Part shown: in pieces, positions 25,979 through 34,138 of the stretch
Layout of the letters: each line of letters starts with the position of its first letter
Numbering within the stretch: the first letter of the stretch is position 1
DNA from: Luteimicrobium sp049844995
Lineage (GTDB): Bacteria > Actinomycetota > Actinomycetes > Actinomycetales > Cellulomonadaceae
Length of the DNA stretch: 64,000 nt
Direction of reading: 5' to 3'
Assembly (NCBI RefSeq): GCF_049844995.1
Contig: NZ_JBNCMC010000001.1
Span: forward strand, 124,001 to 188,000
Translations under genes and position numbers: made by a program
The notes under the pieces: model-generated
Database searches by the model: none
What the model saw: only the letters and a program-made list of their open reading frames with translations
Told to the model about the DNA's origin: nothing

Positions 25979-26108
25979 CTCGCGCGGCACGTCTCCGGAC
26001 GAGCTGGCGAAACCAACGCCATCACCGGGCCCGTGGGTGTTGCGGAATCGTCCACCGCGACAGGCGGTCCTCCCTCTCCATGTGGGATCGGACCTCCAGC
26101 CCACGGGC
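25969..26108 (+). ncRNA. Hairpin-rich tail of the short unit, possible structured RNA
   Basis: After the mini-ORF come stems CGCGCG/CGCGCG (25969-25986), CGTC/GACG (25990-26001), TGGCG/CGCCA with loop AAACCAA (26005-26021), and an outer GCCCGTGGG/CCCACGGGC stem (26029-26037 with 26100-26108) enclosing GGTCC/GGACC and TCCC/GGGA. No Rfam family is recognised. This is a candidate only, because short stems are common in GC-rich DNA. Confidence 0.25.
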
Positions 26109-26153
26109 TTCTCCATGCCCGACGACGGCCGCTCGCCCCGGCGGGCACCTCGC

Positions 26154-26843
26154 CTACGCGAGTCCCACGAGTTCCGCCAGCAGCCCGACCTGGTAGTCGA
26201 AGAAGCCGTCCCGGTCGGTGAGCGTGTCGGGCCCCCACTGGTCGAACACGTCGAACGAGACGAGCCCGAACAGGCCCGACCAGAGCTGGAACGCCGCGGC
26301 GAGCGCGCCCACCGGCAGCTCGAGACCGAACTCGGCCCGGATCCGCTCCATGTCCGCCCGGACACCCTCGGGCACCTCGCGCTCCTGAGGTTGCAGCCTG
26401 CCCGCCGCTGACGCGTCCGTGAGGACGCGGAGCAGGGCCAGCACGACCCGGATCCCGGGCTGCGTCGTGCGGTCCGCGGGCGCGGCGTAGCCGGGCACGG
26501 GCGTCCCGTAGAGGAGCGCGTAGCTGGACGGCTCCCGCAGGCTCCAGGTCCGGACGGCGCGCGCCGCGGTGAGCAGGCGGGCGCGCGGCTCCTCGGGGGC
26601 GTCCGCGAGCGCCTCGTCGACGGCGTCGCCGAGCTCGTCGTAGGCGTCGACGATGAGCAGCGTGAGCAGCTCGTCGCGGCTCCCCACGTACCGGTACACG
26701 GCCGACGAGACGACGCCGAGCTCGCGCGCGACGGCGCGCAGCGAGAGGTCGGCGGGACCGACGGTCGCGAGCTGCTCGCGCCCGATCCGCACGATCTCGC
26801 GCATCGTGTTCTCACGGGCGAGCTGTCGGGGCGTGGGGGCCAT
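26154..26843 (-). CDS. TetR-family regulator with a WHG-type C-terminal domain
   Basis: The 229-residue protein has an N-terminal helix-turn-helix (LSLRAVARELGVVSSAVYRYVGSRDELLTLLI, about residues 33-65) and a helical C-terminal part with YALLYGTPVPGY and AAFQLWSGLFGLVSFDVF, typical of the TetR_C_33 (WHG) group. It is divergent from the SDR-like gene; two copies of a GAGC-N3-GCTC palindrome sit in the 126-base space between them and are candidate operators for mutual control. The effector is unknown. Confidence 0.9.
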   Translation of the reverse strand: MAPTPRQLARENTMREIVRIGREQLATVGPADLSLRAVARELGVVSSAVYRYVGSRDELLTLLIVDAYDELGDAVDEALADAPEEPRARLLTAARAVRTWSLREPSSYALLYGTPVPGYAAPADRTTQPGIRVVLALLRVLTDASAAGRLQPQEREVPEGVRADMERIRAEFGLELPVGALAAAFQLWSGLFGLVSFDVFDQWGPDTLTDRDGFFDYQVGLLAELVGLA

Positions 26844-26883
26844 GGCACCGATCCTGCCCCAGGAGCGCGCAGGACACAAAAGT

Positions 26884-26894
26884 GAGCACCGCTC
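26884..26894. promoter_or_regulatory. Operator candidate 1 (GAGCACCGCTC)
   Basis: This is a perfect GAGC/GCTC inverted repeat with a 3-base centre. It touches the -35 element of the likely SDR promoter (TTGCTT 26895-26900, CATGCT 26918-26923, 17-base spacer). Confidence 0.55.
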
Positions 26895-26941
26895 TTGCTT
26901 TCTGGCCGAGCGTGAGTCATGCTCGCGCCGTCAGCAACCGA

Positions 26942-26952
26942 GAGCACTGCTC
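26942..26952. promoter_or_regulatory. Operator candidate 2 (GAGCACTGCTC)
   Basis: This is a second copy of the GAGC-N3-GCTC palindrome, 58 bases from the first. The 14-base surroundings of the two copies are inverted relative to each other with two mismatches. It lies just before the SDR start codon, where a bound repressor would block elongation. Confidence 0.55.
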
Positions 26953-26969
26953 ACAGATGGGACGTGACC

Positions 26970-27926
26970 ATGAGCATCGTCATCGCCGGCGCCGGACCGA
27001 TCGGCACCACCGTCGCCCGCCAGTACGTCGACCAGGGGACGCCCGTCCGCGTTCTCACCCGGTCAGGGTCGGGCCTCGATCACCCGCTGGTCGAGCGCCG
27101 CCGCGTCGACGTGAACGACGCCACGGCCCTCGCCGCGGCGGCCCAGGACGCCGAGATCATCCACTTCTGCATCCACGCGTCCGCGTACGACGCGACGGTC
27201 TGGGAGCGCGAGCTCCCGGCCGCCGAGCGGACGGTGCTCGCCGCGGCCGAGGCCGCGGGCGCCGTCGTCGTCTTCCCCGAGAGCCTGTACGCGTTCGACG
27301 GGTCCGGCACCATCACCGAGACGACCCGGCACGACGCGACGGGCGGCAAGCCGGGCGTGCGGGCGCGGCTCCTCGCCGCGCGGGCCGCGTCGCCCGTCCC
27401 GACGGCCAGCGTCGTCGCGTCCGACTACTTCGGTCCGGGCGCCGGGGCCAACGCGCACGCGGGCGACCGCATGCTCGGCCCGGCGACGTCGGGCGGGACC
27501 GCGCGGCCGCTCGGCAACGCCGACCTGCCCCACAGCTGGACCTACCTGCCGGACCTGGCCGCCGCCATGATCCGCGCCGGCGAGGTCGCGCGCGACAGCC
27601 GCCGCACGACCGGGGCCGCCGACGGCGCGACCGACGGCATCTGGTTCGCCCCCACCACGGCGACCTGCAGCCAGCGCGAGATCGCGACCGCGTACGCGCG
27701 CGCGGCCGGGCGCCCGGAGGCGAAGGTCTCCGCCGTGCCGGCGTGGCTCCTGCGCACCGCTGGCCTCGGGAGCCGGCAGATGCGCGGACTCGCCGAGATG
27801 ATCCACCTGTTCACGCGCCCGCTCGTCATGGACTCGTCCGCTAGCGACGCCGCGCTCGGCCTCAAGGCCACCCCGTTCGACGACGCCGTCCAGGCGACCG
27901 TCGACGCATACCTCGCCACGGCGTAG
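26970..27926 (+). CDS. NAD(P)-binding Rossmann (SDR/epimerase-like) protein
   Basis: The 318-residue protein begins with SIVIAGAGPIGTTVARQY, a GxGxxG Rossmann motif, followed by VLTRSGSG, where the basic residue suggests NADP. ESLYAFDG takes the place of the usual catalytic YxxxK region, so activity as a classical dehydrogenase is uncertain; it resembles extended-SDR epimerase/reductase-like proteins. The ATG at 26970 is used because the longer frame from 26919 adds a non-conserved leader across the operator region. It is probably controlled by the divergent TetR. Confidence 0.8.
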   Translation: MSIVIAGAGPIGTTVARQYVDQGTPVRVLTRSGSGLDHPLVERRRVDVNDATALAAAAQDAEIIHFCIHASAYDATVWERELPAAERTVLAAAEAAGAVVVFPESLYAFDGSGTITETTRHDATGGKPGVRARLLAARAASPVPTASVVASDYFGPGAGANAHAGDRMLGPATSGGTARPLGNADLPHSWTYLPDLAAAMIRAGEVARDSRRTTGAADGATDGIWFAPTTATCSQREIATAYARAAGRPEAKVSAVPAWLLRTAGLGSRQMRGLAEMIHLFTRPLVMDSSASDAALGLKATPFDDAVQATVDAYLATA

Positions 27927-27939
27927 CGCGACCCCGCGA

Positions 27940-27945
27940 TACCCT
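27940..27945 (+). promoter_or_regulatory. Candidate -10 box (TACCCT) for leaderless trpS
   Basis: TACCCT fits TANNNT and ends six bases before the GTG at 27952. Leaderless transcription is inferred. Confidence 0.35.
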
Positions 27946-27951
27946 CGGGGC

Positions 27952-29049
27952 GTGTCCAGCACCGCAGAACCGACGCCGTCCCCCGCGCCTGCCACCACGT
28001 CCGACACGTTCGCCGAGTCGCTCCGCCGCACCGAGGCCATCCGGTCGAACCTCGACGCGCACCCCGAGCGGTACCGCGTCCTGACGGGCGACCGTCCGAC
28101 GGGCTCGCTGCACCTCGGGCACTACTTCGGGACGCTCGCGTCGCGCGTCGTGCTGCAGGACCAGGGCGTCGAGACGTGGGTGCTGGTGGCGGACTACCAG
28201 GTGATCACGGACCGCGAGACGACCGAGAACATCCAGGACAACGTCCGGGGTCTCGTCCTCGACTACGTGGCGGCGGGCATCGACCCGGAGCGCTCCACGA
28301 TCTTCACGCACTCCGCGATCCCGGCGCTCAACCAGCTCCTGCTGCCGTTCCTGTCCCTCGTCACGGAGGCGGAGCTGCTCCGCAACCCGACCGTGAAGGC
28401 GGAGCTGGCGGCGTCGGGCCGGGCGCTGTCCGGGCTGCTGCTGACCTACCCGGTGCACCAGGCCGCGGACATCCTCTTCTGCAAGGGCAACCTCGTGCCC
28501 GTCGGCAAGGACCAGCTCCCGCACATCGAGCAGACCCGTGTGGTCGCGCGCCGGTTCAACGAGCGCTACGCGAAGAAGAACCCGGTGTTCCCGGAGCCGC
28601 AGGCGCTCCTGTCCGACTCCCCCGAGATCCCGGGCCTCGACGGCCGCAAGATGTCCAAGTCGTACGGCAACGCGATCGCGCTCGGCATGACGGCGGACGA
28701 GACCGCGAAGCTCATCCGCAAGGCGCCGACCGACTCGGACCGCCACATCACGTTCGACCCCGAGAACCGCCCCGGCGTCTCGGCTCTGCTCACCTCGGCC
28801 GCGCTGTGCACGGGCGGCGACCCGGTGCAGATCGCCGAGGAGATCGGCGACGGCGGCGGGGGCGCGCTCAAGGCGTTCGTCACCGAGGCCGTCAACGAGC
28901 GGTTCGCGCCGCACCGCGCACGCCGCGCCGAGCTCGCCGCCGACCCCGGCTACGTCCACGAGGTGCTGCGCCGCGGCAACGAGCGGGCCAACGAGGTCGC
29001 CGAGAAGACGCTCGACGAGGTCCGCGCCGCTATGGGGATGGTGTACTGA
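27952..29049 (+). CDS. trpS: Tryptophanyl-tRNA synthetase
   Basis: This 365-residue class I aminoacyl-tRNA synthetase charges tRNA-Trp. GSLHLGHYFGTL is the HIGH signature, DGRKMSKSYGNAI is the KMSKS signature, and QAADILFCKGNLVPVGKDQLPHIEQTR is the conserved tryptophan/ATP region. The N-terminal 20 residues are Pro/Ala/Ser-rich and non-conserved. The GTG start is at 27952. Its last 20 bases overlap the end of the convergent regulator gene. Confidence 0.95.
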   Translation: MSSTAEPTPSPAPATTSDTFAESLRRTEAIRSNLDAHPERYRVLTGDRPTGSLHLGHYFGTLASRVVLQDQGVETWVLVADYQVITDRETTENIQDNVRGLVLDYVAAGIDPERSTIFTHSAIPALNQLLLPFLSLVTEAELLRNPTVKAELAASGRALSGLLLTYPVHQAADILFCKGNLVPVGKDQLPHIEQTRVVARRFNERYAKKNPVFPEPQALLSDSPEIPGLDGRKMSKSYGNAIALGMTADETAKLIRKAPTDSDRHITFDPENRPGVSALLTSAALCTGGDPVQIAEEIGDGGGGALKAFVTEAVNERFAPHRARRAELAADPGYVHEVLRRGNERANEVAEKTLDEVRAAMGMVY

Positions 29050-29938
29050 CCGCACCCGTCGACCCGGGGGCTGCCCGCAGCTCCGGGACGTGGGCGAGGA
29101 GCGTCAGCGCCCCCGCGGACGGCGAGCCCGACGGCGCCGTGTGGGTCACGAGGGTCTGGTCGGGCGCGTCCACGGCGCGCAGCGTCTGCTGCGTGACCAC
29201 GAGGTCGCCGACCAGCGGGTGGTGCAGCGCGTAGACGGCGGTCGCGCACGGCTGGACCCGCTGGTCCGCCCACAGGGCCGCGAACTCCGGGCTCGCCATC
29301 GACAGCGAGCCGACGAGCGACGCGAGCTCCGGGTCCTCCGGGTGCAGCCCCACCGTGAGCCGCAGGTTCCCGACGACGGCGCGCGCCTTGGCCGGCCAGT
29401 CCACGTACAGCGCCCGCGTCGGCTCGTCGAGGAAGACCATCGACGCCAGGGAGGGCCGGGTCGCCCGGTCGAGCGGCGCGTCCTCGTCGAGGTGCGGCGC
29501 GAGCAGCGCGTGCCCGAGCGGGTTCCAGGCGAGCACGTCGCTGCGCCTGCCCACGACGACGGCCGGGATCCCGCCCAGGGAACCCAGCAGCTCGAGGAGC
29601 GCGGGGTCCGCGCGCTCGGCCACCGGACGCCGTCGGGCAGGACGGCGCTGCCCGCCTTCGGCGAGGCTGCGCAGGTGGGCGCGCTCCGCCCCGGTCAGGC
29701 GGAGGGCCGACGCCACGGCGTCGAGCACCTGCGGCGACGCGTGCCGCGCGTGTCCCTGCTCGAGCCGGGCGTAGTACGACGGGCTCACGCCGGCCAGCAG
29801 GGCGAGCTCCTCGCGGCGCAGGCCGCTCACCCGGCGGCGGTCGCCGTACGACCTGAGGCCCAGCTCCTCGGGCGTGACGCGGTCGCGGCACGCGCGGAGG
29901 AACGCGCCGAGCGGACCGGCGGACTCGTGGGGGGTCAC
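29030..29938 (-). CDS. XRE-family regulator with an MmyB-like ligand domain
   Basis: The 302-residue protein has an N-terminal helix-turn-helix (GLRREELALLAGVSPSYYARLEQG, about residues 38-61) and a C-terminal MmyB-like sensor (VLAWNPLGHALLAP, DWPAKARAVVGNLRLTVGLHPEDPEL, and a late HPLVGDLVVTQQTLRAVDAPDQTLVTHTA). This family usually controls a divergent oxidoreductase or hydrolase. Here the divergent gene is an MBL-fold hydrolase, and a 17-bp inverted repeat lies between them. The GTG start at 29938 gives the usual length. Confidence 0.9.
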   Translation of the reverse strand: MTPHESAGPLGAFLRACRDRVTPEELGLRSYGDRRRVSGLRREELALLAGVSPSYYARLEQGHARHASPQVLDAVASALRLTGAERAHLRSLAEGGQRRPARRRPVAERADPALLELLGSLGGIPAVVVGRRSDVLAWNPLGHALLAPHLDEDAPLDRATRPSLASMVFLDEPTRALYVDWPAKARAVVGNLRLTVGLHPEDPELASLVGSLSMASPEFAALWADQRVQPCATAVYALHHPLVGDLVVTQQTLRAVDAPDQTLVTHTAPSGSPSAGALTLLAHVPELRAAPGSTGAVSTPSP

Positions 29939-29972
29939 GCCGCCAGTCTGGCCGAGGCCTCGTCGCCGTGCC

Positions 29973-29989
29973 TCTCCCTGGCAGGGAGA
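29973..29989. promoter_or_regulatory. Operator candidate of the MmyB-type regulator
   Basis: TCTCCCT GGC AGGGAGA is a perfect 7-bp inverted repeat with a 3-base centre. It lies in the 129-base region between the regulator (start 29938) and the MBL-fold gene (start 30068). Confidence 0.6.
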
Positions 29990-30067
29990 CGCAGGACCGG
30001 GGCTGGTCGGGGGGCAGGCCGCGGCCGAGGGTGGAGCCCGAACCGCCCCACCCGAACGGAGCCCACC

Positions 30068-31009
30068 ATGACCACGACCACGACCTCCCCCGCCCCGACC
30101 CTCACCTTCGGCGACGTCACCGTGACCCGCGCCGTCGAGAGCGTCGGCAGCATCGGGATGACCCCGGACCAGTTCTTCCCCGGAACGGACCCCGCCGCCT
30201 GGGAGGGCCACGAGGAGATGCTCCGCCCGCACTTCCTCGAGGACGACGGCGACTCGACCATGCGCAGCACGTCGCGCGTCGCCATGCAGACCTGGGTCCT
30301 GCGCAGCGGCAGCCGGACGATCCTGGTCGACGCCGGCGTCGGCAACGACAAGGACCGGCCGGACGTTCCCGGCTGGTCGCACCTGCGGACCGGGTTCCTC
30401 GACGGACTCGCCGCCGTTGGGGTCAGGCCCGAGGACGTGGACGTCGTCGTGAACACGCACCTCCACGCCGACCACGTCGGGTGGAACACGTCGCTCGTCG
30501 ACGGCACGTGGGTGCCCACGTTCCCGAACGCGCAGTACCTCATGCCCGTGGAGGACCTGGCGTTCTGGGACCCGGCGGCGGGGAGCCGGACGATCATGGG
30601 CCCCGGCGCTCACACGGTGTGGGCCGACAGCATCCTGCCCGTGATCGCCGCCGGCCAGGTGACGTCCTGGAGCGGCGCCCACCGCATCGACGACGCCCTC
30701 ACGCTCGAGGCGGCGCCCGGGCACACACCGGGCGCCTCGATCCTGCGGCTGCGTTCCGGTGCCGACGAGGTGCTGTTCGTCGGCGACACGCTGCACAGCC
30801 CGGCGCAGGTCGTCGACGTCCACACGAGCAGCTGCTTCGACGAGGACACCGTGACCGCGCACGCCACCCGCGACCGCCTGTTCGGCGAGGCCGCCGACAA
30901 GGGGCTCCTGATGTTCCCGGCGCACTTCGCGGGGCCGAGCGGGTTCCGGGTCGAGCGTCGGGGCGACGGGTTCGCCGTGCGCGACTGGGCGCCGCTCACG
31001 GCGATCTGA
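30068..31009 (+). CDS. MBL-fold metallo-hydrolase
   Basis: The 313-residue protein has the metallo-beta-lactamase-fold zinc motif HLHADHVGW (HxHxDH), further ligands in APGHTPGASIL and FVGDTLH, and a late FPAHFAGPSGF. The layout is that of lactonase-like or glyoxalase-II-like MBL proteins; the substrate is not known. GGAG lies eight bases before the ATG at 30068. It is probably regulated by the divergent MmyB-type protein. It converges with the MFS gene with no spacer. Confidence 0.9.
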   Translation: MTTTTTSPAPTLTFGDVTVTRAVESVGSIGMTPDQFFPGTDPAAWEGHEEMLRPHFLEDDGDSTMRSTSRVAMQTWVLRSGSRTILVDAGVGNDKDRPDVPGWSHLRTGFLDGLAAVGVRPEDVDVVVNTHLHADHVGWNTSLVDGTWVPTFPNAQYLMPVEDLAFWDPAAGSRTIMGPGAHTVWADSILPVIAAGQVTSWSGAHRIDDALTLEAAPGHTPGASILRLRSGADEVLFVGDTLHSPAQVVDVHTSSCFDEDTVTAHATRDRLFGEAADKGLLMFPAHFAGPSGFRVERRGDGFAVRDWAPLTAI

Positions 31010-32293
31010 CTAGGCGGACGCCGCCTCGGCCGGGACGTCCACGGGCGCGCGCCCGGGGACCCGGTAGGTCCGCAGCGCGCGCACCCGCGTGGCGAGCGCC
31101 CCGACGACGACCACGCACGCCAGCCCGCCGCTGACCAGGGCGACCGTCGGCGACGTCAGGCCCGCGACGATCCCGCCGCGGACGTTCCCGACGTCCGGTC
31201 CCCCCGCGCCGACGACGAGCTCGGCCGCCGCCACCCGGCCGCGGTACGCGTCGGGCGTGACCGTCTGGACGAGCGTGCCGCGCGACACCACGGACACGGT
31301 GTCGGACGCCCCGGCGAGCGCGAGGAACAGCAGCGTCGCCCAGCCGGACTGCACGGCTCCGGCGGCGGCCAGCGCGACGCCCCAGCAGGTCGCCCCGACG
31401 AGCATGGTCGCGCCGGGGCGGCCGCGTCGCGTGAAGGTCCCCGACAGGAGGTTCGCCACGATCCCGCCGCCCGCGAGCGCTGCGGCGAACAGGCCGAACG
31501 TCTGCGGGGCGCCGCCGAACCTCTCGTCGTTGAGCGCGGCGAACAGGCTGATCGGCATCGCGAACACGGTCGCCGCGAGATCGACGACGAACGCCGCGCG
31601 CACCAGCGGCTGGCGGGCCACATAGCGGAGGCCGTCGACGGCGTCGTGCACGCCCGTCGCCCACGTCCCGCGGGTGGGGGCGTCCGTCCGCTCGGCGCGC
31701 AGCGCCGGCAGGCGCCATACCGCGTAGAGCACGCCGAGGAAGCTCACCGTGTCCACCAGGTAGCAGACGCCCACGCCCCACACCCCCGCGACCAGGCCGG
31801 CCAGCGCGGGACCGAGCAGCACGGCAAGCTGGAACGACATGCCCATGAGCGCGAACCCCGCGGCGAGCCTGTCCGGGCCGAGCAGCGCGGGGGCGAAGGT
31901 GCGGCTGGCCGGCCCGCCCACGGAACCGGCCGTCGTCTGGAGGGCGACGAGCGCGAGCAGCCACACGGGCGGCAGGCCGCCCGCGAGCGCCTGCGCAGCG
32001 AGGGCGGCCGAGACCACCAGCTGAGCGACCGACGCGCCCAGCACGATGCGGCGGCGGTCGTGGCGGTCCGCGAACGACCCCGCCAGCATCCCCACGACGA
32101 CGAGCGGCACGACGTGCGCGATGCCGACCGCGCCGGTCCACGTGGTGCTGCCGGTGTCGTCCCAGAGCTGCAGCATGACCGCGGCTGCCGTCATCTGGGT
32201 GCCGAGCTGGCTTCCCGTCGAGCCGAGCCAGAGGCGGCGGAAGGGCGCGTCGCGCAGGGGGCGGACGTCGACGAGCGCGTTGAGGGCGCTCAC
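31010..32293 (-). CDS. MFS transporter (12-helix, MFS_3/enterobactin-exporter-like)
   Basis: The 427-residue protein has about 12 hydrophobic segments. FRRLWLGSTGSQLGTQMT before helix 1 and GSFADRHDRRRIVLG (motif A) between helices 2 and 3 are typical of MFS_3-type exporters. SRGTLVQTVTPDAYRGRVAAAE near the end of the membrane domain is also typical of this subgroup. The GTG start overlaps the stop of the upstream marR gene (GTGA, 32290-32293), so the two are co-translated. A drug or small-molecule export role under MarR control is likely. Confidence 0.88.
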   Translation of the reverse strand: MSALNALVDVRPLRDAPFRRLWLGSTGSQLGTQMTAAAVMLQLWDDTGSTTWTGAVGIAHVVPLVVVGMLAGSFADRHDRRRIVLGASVAQLVVSAALAAQALAGGLPPVWLLALVALQTTAGSVGGPASRTFAPALLGPDRLAAGFALMGMSFQLAVLLGPALAGLVAGVWGVGVCYLVDTVSFLGVLYAVWRLPALRAERTDAPTRGTWATGVHDAVDGLRYVARQPLVRAAFVVDLAATVFAMPISLFAALNDERFGGAPQTFGLFAAALAGGGIVANLLSGTFTRRGRPGATMLVGATCWGVALAAAGAVQSGWATLLFLALAGASDTVSVVSRGTLVQTVTPDAYRGRVAAAELVVGAGGPDVGNVRGGIVAGLTSPTVALVSGGLACVVVVGALATRVRALRTYRVPGRAPVDVPAEAASA

Positions 32294-32859
32294 GACGCGT
32301 CGGGGGCGGACGCGGCCGCGTCGTGCGAGCCGGCGTCTTCGGGCGGCGTCAGGGACATCCGCGCGGCGATCCGGTCGCGGAAGGACCGGCGGGCGAGCGC
32401 GGCGTGCAGGTCGTCGACGACGCGCGTCAGCGGGTACGGGAGCTCGGACTCGAGCTCACGGACCGCGGCCTCGGTCGCGTTCCACTCGTCGACGAGGTAG
32501 GCCACGAGCGACCGGCCGTGCTCGGTCAGCTCGACCAGGCGGGTGCGCGCGTCGGGCCCGCTGACGGTGCGGACGAGGTCGGCGTCGCGCATCGCGGAGA
32601 CCGTCTGGCTCATCGCCGAGTGGGTCACGTCGCAGCGGTCGGCGAGCGTGCGGATGGTGAGCGGGCCATCCTGGTCGAGCCAGACGAGCGGCAGCGAGTA
32701 GCGGGGCTTGACGCCCTCGATCCCGGCGGTCGCGTAGAGCGTGGCGATCTGGTCGTCGAGGTCGCGGAGGAGCAGGGTCAGCGGGCGCCAGACGACGGCG
32801 TCGAGCCGCTCGGGCATCGGGCGCTCGGGCGGGGAGGCGGGCGGGGTCGGCGACGTCAC
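32290..32859 (-). CDS. MarR-family transcriptional regulator
   Basis: The 189-residue protein has the MarR winged helix (PLTIRTLADRCDVTHSAMSQTVSAMRDADLVRTVSGPDARTRLVELTEHG, about residues 66-115) with the wing DARTRLVEL. The GTG at 32859 is preferred because TATGAT lies exactly six bases upstream, a leaderless arrangement; no Shine-Dalgarno is seen. It overlaps the MFS exporter and probably represses both through the palindrome at 32872-32893. Confidence 0.9.
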   Translation of the reverse strand: MTSPTPPASPPERPMPERLDAVVWRPLTLLLRDLDDQIATLYATAGIEGVKPRYSLPLVWLDQDGPLTIRTLADRCDVTHSAMSQTVSAMRDADLVRTVSGPDARTRLVELTEHGRSLVAYLVDEWNATEAAVRELESELPYPLTRVVDDLHAALARRSFRDRIAARMSLTPPEDAGSHDAAASAPDAS

Positions 32860-32865
32860 CCGGAG

Positions 32866-32893
32866 ATCATAACAGCGCTTATATAAGTGCTGT
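32866..32893 (-). promoter_or_regulatory. marR promoter with a 22-bp palindromic operator
   Basis: On the minus strand TATGAT (32871-32866) is the -10 box. Upstream of it, 32872-32893 (ACAGCACTTATATAAGCGCTGT on that strand) is a 22-bp palindrome with one mismatched pair, filling the space to a TGACAG-like -35. A dimeric MarR protein bound here would shut the promoter. Confidence 0.65.
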
Positions 32894-32898
32894 CACGA

Positions 32899-33405
32899 TC
32901 ACCGCTCCGACCCTCGCGGCCTCATCGACAGCAGCGCGGCCAGCCCCGTCGGGGGCGAGACGATCTCGCTCGGCTCCTCGCCGAGGCGGAACGCGACCGC
33001 CCTGACCTCGCCCGGGGTCAGGGCGGCGGTGACGAGCCCGTCGTGCACCGCGGCGACCAGCGCGCCGTCGGCCCCGACCAGCGTGACGTGCGTGTAGCCG
33101 GCGACCCGCTGGACGTCCGCCCGGGCGCGCCGGACCTGCGGGTCCGACGACTGGGCGTCGACGCCCCGCCCGTCCTCGGCGACCTGCACCCGCACCCGGC
33201 GGGCCCACCGCGCCCGGCGTCGTCGGCGGAGGGACTCGAAGGCGGCGGCGACCACCGGGGGGACGTCGTCGCGCGACGGGCGCAGGTCGACGTCGGCGTC
33301 CGAGAGCCGCGCGCCCAGCACCGACGCGACCACGGCGAAGCGGGCGGCCGCGGCGTCCGGGGAACGCGTCCCGACCTCGAACCAGGTCCGCGCGTCGTCG
33401 GTCAC
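32899..33405 (-). CDS. Hypothetical protein coupled to ung
   Basis: The 168-residue soluble protein starts at GTG 33405, overlapping the ung stop (GTGA). The sequence is Arg/Asp/Val-rich with a basic patch (ESLRRRRRARWARRVRVQV) and no hydrophobic segment. Frame use and third-position GC are normal. No domain is recognised. Translational coupling to uracil-DNA glycosylase suggests shared expression but does not show a repair function. Confidence 0.6.
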   Translation of the reverse strand: MTDDARTWFEVGTRSPDAAAARFAVVASVLGARLSDADVDLRPSRDDVPPVVAAAFESLRRRRRARWARRVRVQVAEDGRGVDAQSSDPQVRRARADVQRVAGYTHVTLVGADGALVAAVHDGLVTAALTPGEVRAVAFRLGEEPSEIVSPPTGLAALLSMRPRGSER

Positions 33406-34088
33406 GGCAGGGTCCAGTCGATCGGCTCCCCGCCCTGCTGGACGAGGAGCTCGTTGACGCGGGAGAACGGCTTGGACCCGAAGAAGCCGCGGTACGCGGA
33501 CAACGGCGACGGGTGCGCGGTCGCCACCACGGGGACGTCCCCCAGGCGCGGGCGCAGCGACTGGGCGTCGCGGCCCCACAGGATCGCGACGAGCGGGCCT
33601 CCGCGGGCGGCGAGCGCCTCGATCGCGCGGTCCGTGACCTCCTCCCAGCCCTGGCGCCGGTGCGACCCTGGCGTGCCGGGCGAGACCGTCAGCACCCTGT
33701 TGAGCAGCATCACACCCCGCTCGCACCACGGCGTCAGGTCACCGGTCGACGGCTGGGGCGCGCCGACGTCGTCGTGCAGCTCGGTGAAGATGTTCCGCAG
33801 GCTTCCCGGCAGCGGGCGCACATGGGGCTGGACCGAGAACGACAGGCCCATCGGGTGGCCCGGCGTCGGGTAGGGATCCTGGCCGACGATCAGCACGCGG
33901 ACCGCGTCGAACGGGTACGTGAACGCGCGAAGCACGCTCGACCCGGAGGGCTGGTACCCCCGTCCGGCGTCGTTCTCGGCACGCAGGAACTCGCCCATCC
34001 GGTGCACGACCGGCTCCACGGGGGCGAGCTCGCGCGCCCAGCCCGCGTCCACGAGCTCGGCGAGGGGTACGGGCGTCGTCGTCGTCAC
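33402..34088 (-). CDS. ung: Uracil-DNA glycosylase, family 1
   Basis: The 228-residue enzyme removes uracil from DNA in base-excision repair. The water-activating loop VGQDPYPTPGHPMGLSFSV carries catalytic Asp71; the actinobacterial form has Pro where E. coli has His after PY. HPSPLSAYRGFFGSKPFSRVN is the minor-groove/Leu-loop motif with the catalytic histidine. The GTG start is at 34088. It overlaps the next gene on the same strand by four bases. Confidence 0.95.
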   Translation of the reverse strand: MTTTTPVPLAELVDAGWARELAPVEPVVHRMGEFLRAENDAGRGYQPSGSSVLRAFTYPFDAVRVLIVGQDPYPTPGHPMGLSFSVQPHVRPLPGSLRNIFTELHDDVGAPQPSTGDLTPWCERGVMLLNRVLTVSPGTPGSHRRQGWEEVTDRAIEALAARGGPLVAILWGRDAQSLRPRLGDVPVVATAHPSPLSAYRGFFGSKPFSRVNELLVQQGGEPIDWTLP

Positions 34089-34125
34089 GCGGCCAGCCTA
34101 GAGGCGCGGGGCCCGCACACCGACC

Positions 34126-34131
34126 TACGAT
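34126..34131 (+). promoter_or_regulatory. Candidate -10 box (TACGAT), leaderless
   Basis: TACGAT is followed by exactly seven bases and then the ATG at 34139, placing the expected transcription start on the A of the start codon. Confidence 0.4.
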
Positions 34132-34138
34132 CGCGGCT

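Noticed and set aside
26033..26221. A 62-codon plus-strand frame after the mini-ORF
   Set aside because: It runs into the convergent TetR gene, is Pro/Arg-rich and lacks a ribosome binding site.
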